Shown: positions 5,272 to 8,892 of the stretch, piece by piece
Position numbering within the stretch: the stretch's first letter is position 1
Layout of the letters: every line of letters begins with the position of its first letter
Assembly (NCBI GenBank): GCA_003156695.1
Contig: PMHN01000189.1
Location: forward strand, 12,461-21,352
Source: Gammaproteobacteria bacterium
GTDB lineage: Bacteria; Pseudomonadota; Gammaproteobacteria; Steroidobacterales; Steroidobacteraceae
Direction: 5' to 3'
DNA length: 8,892 nt
Notes under the pieces: model-generated
Told to the model about the DNA's origin: nothing
Database searches by the model: none
The model's input: the letters and a program-made list of their open reading frames with translations, nothing else
Made by a program: the position numbers and the translations under genes

Positions 5272-7488
5272 TCAGAATTGCCATGACAGGCCGCCAAACA
5301 GCCCGCGCCGCGGGCCGTACTGCGGCGCAAAGACACCGATGCCGGTACCGCTGCGGATCTCGTAGACCTTGTCCAGCACGTTGATGACATCGAAGCGCGC
5401 CGTCAGCGGGCCCGAGGTGGCCAACCGGAACTCGTGGCTGACGCCCAGGTTGATCTGGGTGTAGCTCGGCGTGTGGTCCCCGTTCGGGATCACGTAGCCG
5501 TCGGCTAGAACGAGATCGTCGCGCAGGCCGGTGCCAAAGATCATGTCGGTACTGAAACGCGTCCCCTGCCACAGGTAGGAGACGCCGCCGGAGGCCGCCA
5601 CCCGTCCCTCATGATCCAGGTGGATGTAGTTGTCGGCTATGTAGTCGAGCTGCTGCTGGTTGAAGTTGAACTGCGACGACTCGACGTCCTTGCCGTGGGC
5701 GGTCTGAAACGACAGGTTCCCGTACGCGGAAAAATTGCTCACCGTGTAGTTAACGGTGAATTCATCGCCGCCGATGATGCCATAGCGGTAGTTGAACGGC
5801 GTGAGGATGATCGGCGCGCCGAACTGCCCCTCATCGATCAGGTGCTGCGACTGCTCGTAGAAGCTGTCGAACCCTAAGGTAAGGGTGTTGTTCAGCAGTT
5901 TCTGCTGCACGCCGAAGTCGTAGTAGTTGGCGCGTTCGGCGATCGGCGCTGTGTCAAGCGTGACCGAGCCGGGTGGCAGGGCAGATGTGCCGGCGAACTT
6001 CGTGAAAGTCTCGGTACCGATCAGCTCGAACGGTGGCGGGGTAAAGTAACGCGAGTAGCCGCCGTGCACGGTCGTGTCGGATTCGAGTTTCCAGACGAAG
6101 TTGACACGCGGGCTGAGCTGACTGCCGCTGGAATAGGCGCTGTAGTGGTCGAAGCGCAGTCCGTAGTTGATCGTCAACGGCGCCAGTGCCTGCCATTCGT
6201 CCTGCAGATATGCGCTTTCCATGGCCTGCGACTGTTGGCCGTTGTCGAGGACGGTCAGCGGAACGTCGCCGGTCTGCACGCCGCCGGCATTGATGGGCAG
6301 GACCTGCGAGGTGGTATCGCTGGTGGCGCTGTCGTGTTGAAGATAGAACCCAGCGCGCACCGTGTGCGCGTCGCTCACCTTGTAGGAGCCATCGGTTTGC
6401 CACCCGTAAGCGGTGTCATCCTTGAACGCGTTCTGAGCGATGCCGTTGTAGAGCAGATCGCCGGTCCAGTCCGGCGCGAAGTGCAGGCTGGTGTAGCGCG
6501 TGGACAAGGAGCTCTGCCAGTTGAGCGCCCCTTGCGAGTGCTGCCAGCTGACGATCGCGTACTGCGCTGCCTCGTGCTGCGTTTCGTTCAGATCATCGCT
6601 CAGAAACGCGGTCTGGCCGAGGACGTCCAGGCCCAGGGTGGGCTGCAGGCCGCGCTGATTCGGGATCTGGAATGCGTCGTCGGAAGTGCCGAGAATCAGT
6701 GACAGGCGGTTGCTCGGATCGAGGATTTCCTCGAAATAGGCGAAGCCGTGACCCTGCGTCGAATGATCGTGCAGGGGATTGGAGCTGCCGTCCGGGGATT
6801 CAATGCCCAGATCATTTTGCTTGTAGTCGCCGCTCAGGTAGTAGCTGAAATTGCCGGAGCTGCCACCGTACTCGGCCGCGGGCTGGAAGGTTCCGTGGCT
6901 GCCGCCATAGACCGACACCTCGCCACCCGGCTGCAGCAGGCCGGTATTGGTGGTGAGGTCGATGACTCCGGCGGTGCGCAGGCCATATTCCGCCGGCAGC
7001 GCGCCCGTGATCAGACTCAGTGACGAGATCAGCCGCGGACTCAACGTCTGGCTGAAGACACTGATGCCCTCGGGCAGAATGATGCCGTTCAGCCGATATT
7101 GCAGATCGTTGTGGTCGGCGCGCACGTGCAGCTGCCCGAACGAGTCCTGGACCACGTCCGGCGCCTGCAGCAGCACCTGATTGAGCTGTACGTTATCACC
7201 ACCGGGAGTGGCGGCAATCGCACTGCTGTCGATCGTATAGGTCGACGCGCCCGTCTGGGTCTCGATCTCGGCACGCGCCTGGTTGAGTCGCCTCGCGGTG
7301 ATCACTACTTCCGCCAGCTCGCCGTGGGGCGCTGTAGTCGCGGCGGTGCTGGGAGCACTGTCAGCAGCAGCGCCGGCGGCGGCATTGTCGGCGGCCTGCG
7401 CCGCGGGCGCGGTCAGCAGTGCGGCCGCGAACCAGGCACCGGCGGCGAGCGCGCCAAGCGCGGCAGCCGGGAATCGGGAATTCATCAT
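5272..7488 (-). CDS. TonB-dependent outer-membrane receptor
   Basis: Complete 738-residue receptor for energised uptake across the outer membrane; the substrate is unknown. A signal peptide covers about residues 1-32 (hydrophobic AALGALAAGAWFAAALL, then APAAQA, likely cleavage after A32). An Ala-rich linker follows (33-55), then a TonB-box-like ELAEVVITARR (57-67). The plug domain (about 75-185) includes QLNQVLLQAPDVVQDSFG, HVRADHNDLQYRLNGIILPE and LITGALPAEYGLRTAGVIDL. The rest is a 22-strand-type beta barrel with many alternating aromatic strands, a near-terminal RFDVINVLDKVYEIRSG, and a final aromatic WQF, the usual outer-membrane assembly signal. ATGATG at 7488 offers two starts; GGAG at 7495-7498 is 6 bases before the first. 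It follows the small His/Cys-rich exported protein gene by 78 bases. Its base composition is milder than the neighbours (hand count 30/60 GC at 5701-5760, against 45/60 in holA at 4201-4260), which fits a later acquisition. Confidence 0.95.
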   Translation of the reverse strand: MMNSRFPAAALGALAAGAWFAAALLTAPAAQAADNAAAGAAADSAPSTAATTAPHGELAEVVITARRLNQARAEIETQTGASTYTIDSSAIAATPGGDNVQLNQVLLQAPDVVQDSFGQLHVRADHNDLQYRLNGIILPEGISVFSQTLSPRLISSLSLITGALPAEYGLRTAGVIDLTTNTGLLQPGGEVSVYGGSHGTFQPAAEYGGSSGNFSYYLSGDYKQNDLGIESPDGSSNPLHDHSTQGHGFAYFEEILDPSNRLSLILGTSDDAFQIPNQRGLQPTLGLDVLGQTAFLSDDLNETQHEAAQYAIVSWQHSQGALNWQSSLSTRYTSLHFAPDWTGDLLYNGIAQNAFKDDTAYGWQTDGSYKVSDAHTVRAGFYLQHDSATSDTTSQVLPINAGGVQTGDVPLTVLDNGQQSQAMESAYLQDEWQALAPLTINYGLRFDHYSAYSSGSQLSPRVNFVWKLESDTTVHGGYSRYFTPPPFELIGTETFTKFAGTSALPPGSVTLDTAPIAERANYYDFGVQQKLLNNTLTLGFDSFYEQSQHLIDEGQFGAPIILTPFNYRYGIIGGDEFTVNYTVSNFSAYGNLSFQTAHGKDVESSQFNFNQQQLDYIADNYIHLDHEGRVAASGGVSYLWQGTRFSTDMIFGTGLRDDLVLADGYVIPNGDHTPSYTQINLGVSHEFRLATSGPLTARFDVINVLDKVYEIRSGTGIGVFAPQYGPRRGLFGGLSWQF

Positions 7489-7518
7489 GAATTACTCCAC
7501 AAGAACTGAAATCACGCA

Positions 7519-7537
7519 GCACCGGAAGCACTCCGGC
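7519..7537 (-). repeat. Repeated element, copy A (before TonB receptor gene)
   Basis: Plus-strand GCACCGGAAGCACTCCGGC. It matches the element at 7983-7999 except for two single-base insertions. It is also an inverted repeat: CCGGA (7522-7526) and TCCGG (7532-7536) around AGCAC, with outer GC/GC pairing across one mismatch. It lies 31 bases before the receptor ATG, so it could act as an operator or as a leader-RNA hairpin. Confidence 0.4.
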
Positions 7538-7544
7538 GCGGCAG

Positions 7545-7560
7545 CTTTCGGGAACGAAAG
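7545..7560 (-). repeat. 6-bp hairpin in the TonB receptor leader
   Basis: CTTTCG (7545-7550) and CGAAAG (7555-7560) pair perfectly around four bases. On the minus-strand transcript the hairpin comes 6 bases after the stop of the small exported protein gene, ahead of copy A of the repeated element. There is no U-tract. It may mark the 3' end of the small gene or shape the receptor leader. Confidence 0.4.
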
Positions 7561-7566
7561 GTCAGT

Positions 7567-7887
7567 TCAGGCTTGCGGAGGACCGCGACTGCGGGGATTC
7601 GGCGCATCGGCGCCGACGATGACGTAACTGGGATGGCGGGCGGGTATGAGCGCAGGCGGGGAGACCGCCAGATCGGCGGTCCCGGCAGCCACCGGGTTCG
7701 CAATCTGCGCAAACGCCTGGCAGGTCGGACACAGCCCGTCCTCGGCGCCGTGCAGCTGCGCGCTCAGTGCCGCCATGCCGGCCGTGCCGCCGTGGTGGCT
7801 GAGGTGCCCGAGCTCGTGCAACAGCGCGCCGTGCTGCGCCAGCAGCAGCGACAGCGACAGGACCCACGAGAGGAACGATCGACGCAT
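7567..7887 (-). CDS. Small exported His/Cys-rich protein (DUF2946-like)
   Basis: A 106-residue protein without a firm function. The ATG at 7887 gives MRRSFLSWVLSLSLLLAQHG, a compact Arg-Arg then hydrophobic signal sequence or membrane anchor. A GTG at 7908 would add seven polar residues and has no better ribosome site. The mature part has HELGHLSHH (24-32) and CPTC (53-56), then a low-complexity Ala/Pro segment ending NPRSRGPPQA. Short exported proteins with a His cluster, one CxxC and a terminal RxPP are often annotated as DUF2946 or hypothetical and often sit beside TonB receptors; I recall this as a pattern and cannot check it here. The ligands suggest periplasmic binding of zinc, copper or another metal. 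HELGH fits HExxH formally, but the protein is too small for a typical protease. It precedes the receptor gene by 78 bases and probably shares its transcript. Confidence 0.75.
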   Translation of the reverse strand: MRRSFLSWVLSLSLLLAQHGALLHELGHLSHHGGTAGMAALSAQLHGAEDGLCPTCQAFAQIANPVAAGTADLAVSPPALIPARHPSYVIVGADAPNPRSRGPPQA

Positions 7888-7982
7888 ATTCACGACAGTC
7901 GGGCACACGGACCGCGGGGAGTCTAGCGTGTCGCGGCGCTCATTTCCTAGTCAGGCGGCACAAACTGAGGCATGCGTCCGTC

Positions 7983-7999
7983 GCACGGAACACTCCGGC
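7983..7999 (-). repeat. Repeated element, copy B (before small exported protein gene)
   Basis: Plus-strand GCACGGAACACTCCGGC, the counterpart of copy A at 7519-7537 with two single-base deletions. CGGA/TCCG forms a 4-bp inverted repeat. It lies 8 bases past the stop of the HExxH gene in the 120-base gap before the small exported protein. That gap otherwise shows only a TAGACT (minus, 7920-7925) -10-like hexamer with no convincing -35 box. Confidence 0.35.
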
Positions 8000-8007
8000 C
8001 CGCGCGC

Positions 8008-8490
8008 TCATACCCTGACCGCTCCCGTCACTCTGCCAGCGGCGTCGATGACGCCGTGCCCGACCAGCCACGCGCGCGCATCCTCGGCGTCGCGCTCAAA
8101 CCATGCGCGGGTGTTGCCCAGCCTGAAGCTGTAGCCCCAGGCGTCCATGTCGGCGAACAGCCGCTGCGGGCCCACGTCCGGCAACTCGGCGGCCAGCACC
8201 ACCTGCAGGTAGCACACGGCGGATTCCTCGCTGTCACCGCCACCAGCGTCGCGGTCGAGGCCCACACGCCGCTCCGGCGTCATGCATATGAAGTGACTCG
8301 CTTCGTGCAGGACCGAATGCAGCGGCGTATCCAGGCGCGCGTACAGCCGATCAGCCTTGAGCCCTGCCTCACTCTCACCCCAGTAGGAGCCGGGAATTAT
8401 TTCCCCGGGCGCGGTCAGCGCCAGCGTAAGTCCGAAGCGATTGAGGAGCAGCGCCAACGCCAGGCGGTCGGTGGCGTTCAGCAGCAGCAC
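8008..8490 (-). CDS. Conserved-looking protein with HExxH motif, coupled to lptE
   Basis: A 160-residue protein I cannot name. It has no signal peptide that I can see; the first 28 residues (LLLNATDRLALALLLNRFG) form a hydrophobic amphipathic start. The key motif is LHSVLHEASHFICMTPERR (57-75), with H62, E63 and H66 placed as metal ligands or catalytic residues. Acidic residues in DSEESAVCYLQ (86-96) could supply a third ligand. A neat C-terminal part follows, DMDAWGYSFRLGNTRAWFER (114-133). The HEASHF block followed by a basic pair resembles HEISHW in the EF-P hydroxylase EpmC (YfcM), as does an acidic motif some 20 residues later. That is a tentative likeness from memory, not an assignment. 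It starts with GTG at 8490, 12 bases after the lptE stop. AAGGA at 8500-8504 overlaps that stop, 9 bases before the GTG, so translation is probably coupled to lptE. Confidence 0.85.
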   Translation of the reverse strand: MLLLNATDRLALALLLNRFGLTLALTAPGEIIPGSYWGESEAGLKADRLYARLDTPLHSVLHEASHFICMTPERRVGLDRDAGGGDSEESAVCYLQVVLAAELPDVGPQRLFADMDAWGYSFRLGNTRAWFERDAEDARAWLVGHGVIDAAGRVTGAVRV

Positions 8491-8502
8491 CGCGGGGATT
8501 CC

Positions 8503-8892
8503 TTACAGGCTCGCCAGCCGCCGCATGACCCGGTCGGCGAGATCGCGTGCCATGTCGGCGCGCAGCAGGTCCTCTTCGTGACCCTTCGCGAGCAGCAGCC
8601 GTTCATCGAAGCTGTAGGTGCGGGTGGCGGAGATATCCTCCTGCGGCAGCAGTTCCTTATCGCCGGCGCTCACCGCAAAGGTGATGGTGTAGGTGATCTC
8701 GTACTCGTTCGGCTGGTTGGTCGCCGACACCGACAGCACGCGCTTCTTGTAGTTCTCCTTGATGATCTGCACCACGGCGGAGGATTGATCCTTGGCGTTA
8801 GCGAGCTGCGCGCCGTTGGACACGAGCGCGTGCCGCAGGCTCTGCACGAAGGTGCTCTGGCGGTCCTGTGCTTCCACGTATGGCGTCTTCAC
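8503..8892 (-). CDS. lptE: LPS-assembly lipoprotein LptE, C-terminal part
   Basis: C-terminal 129 residues of LptE; the lipobox and N-terminus lie beyond the right edge, so the GTG at the edge is an internal Val codon. LptE is an outer-membrane lipoprotein that plugs the LptD barrel and helps insert lipopolysaccharide into the outer leaflet. Matching features are FVQSLRHALVSNGAQL, the strand pairs VLSVSATNQPNEYEITYTIT and ATRTYSF, and the helix DERLLLAKGHEEDLLRADM followed by LADRVMRRL. This compares well with the E. coli region [28 protein letters not shown]. It stops at 8503 with TAA. In many relatives the next gene is holA; here the HExxH gene follows directly. leuS would be expected just outside the window. 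Confidence 0.92.
   Translation of the reverse strand: MKTPYVEAQDRQSTFVQSLRHALVSNGAQLANAKDQSSAVVQIIKENYKKRVLSVSATNQPNEYEITYTITFAVSAGDKELLPQEDISATRTYSFDERLLLAKGHEEDLLRADMARDLADRVMRRLASL

Noticed and set aside
4055..5365. Long plus-strand open frames opposite holA (also 4149-5099)
   Set aside because: They mirror holA, whose identity is clear, and the translations are Arg/Ser/Ala-rich with no domain signal.
6064..6702. Plus-strand frame opposite the TonB receptor
   Set aside because: Antisense shadow of barrel strands; no ribosome site or family resemblance.
7792..7818. HELGH in the small exported protein as a zinc-protease active site
   Set aside because: At about 106 residues with a signal sequence and low-complexity end, there is no room for a metalloprotease fold; metal binding is more sensible.
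7888..8007. Promoter with TAGACT -10 before the small exported protein gene
   Set aside because: No hexamer resembling TTGACA is found at 16-18 bases, so I do not list it as a promoter.
1..8892. Mobile elements, CRISPR arrays, tRNA or rRNA genes, defence or toxin-antitoxin systems
   Set aside because: I found no transposase, terminal repeats, spaced direct repeats, tRNA-like cloverleaf ends or recognisable defence genes on either strand.

Overview
All recognisable genes lie on the minus strand, so the window reads from its right end to its left. The high GC content, ATGA-type junctions and gene order point to a high-GC gammaproteobacterium. The block holA-nadD-rsfS-rlmH-maf-rng-yhdP is a familiar gammaproteobacterial arrangement. 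I suspect a Xanthomonadales/Nevskiales/Steroidobacter-like lineage, but the sequence alone does not settle this.

Right end (8892 to 8008): the 3' part of lptE, the outer-membrane lipoprotein that plugs LptD in LPS transport. Its stop codon is embedded in the ribosome binding site of a GTG-started 160-residue protein of unknown function with an HEASH (HExxH) motif.

Middle (8007 to 5211): an accessory insert between lptE and holA, which are neighbours in many relatives. It holds a small exported His/Cys-rich protein (HELGHLSHH and CPTC) and a complete 738-residue TonB-dependent outer-membrane receptor. The pair is a plausible metal-uptake or metal-handling module; the substrate cannot be read from the sequence. 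A short sequence element is repeated before each of the two genes. A perfect 11-bp hairpin separates the receptor from holA, where a weak candidate promoter may restart transcription.

Left half (5155 to 1): a tightly packed housekeeping operon. It contains holA (DNA polymerase III delta), nadD (NAD synthesis), rsfS (ribosome silencing), rlmH (23S rRNA pseudouridine methylation), maf (nucleotide pyrophosphatase, YhdE type), rng (RNase G) and the first 117 codons of a yhdP/AsmA-like envelope protein. From rsfS to yhdP the genes abut or overlap by a few bases. A 10-bp perfect hairpin lies in the only sizeable gap, holA-nadD.

I see no tRNA, rRNA, CRISPR array, insertion sequence, attachment site or replication origin. 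No gene-free stretch exceeds about 120 bases. The parts most worth following are the HExxH protein coupled to lptE and the two-gene TonB module. I do not see convincing evidence of a wholly new multi-gene system.
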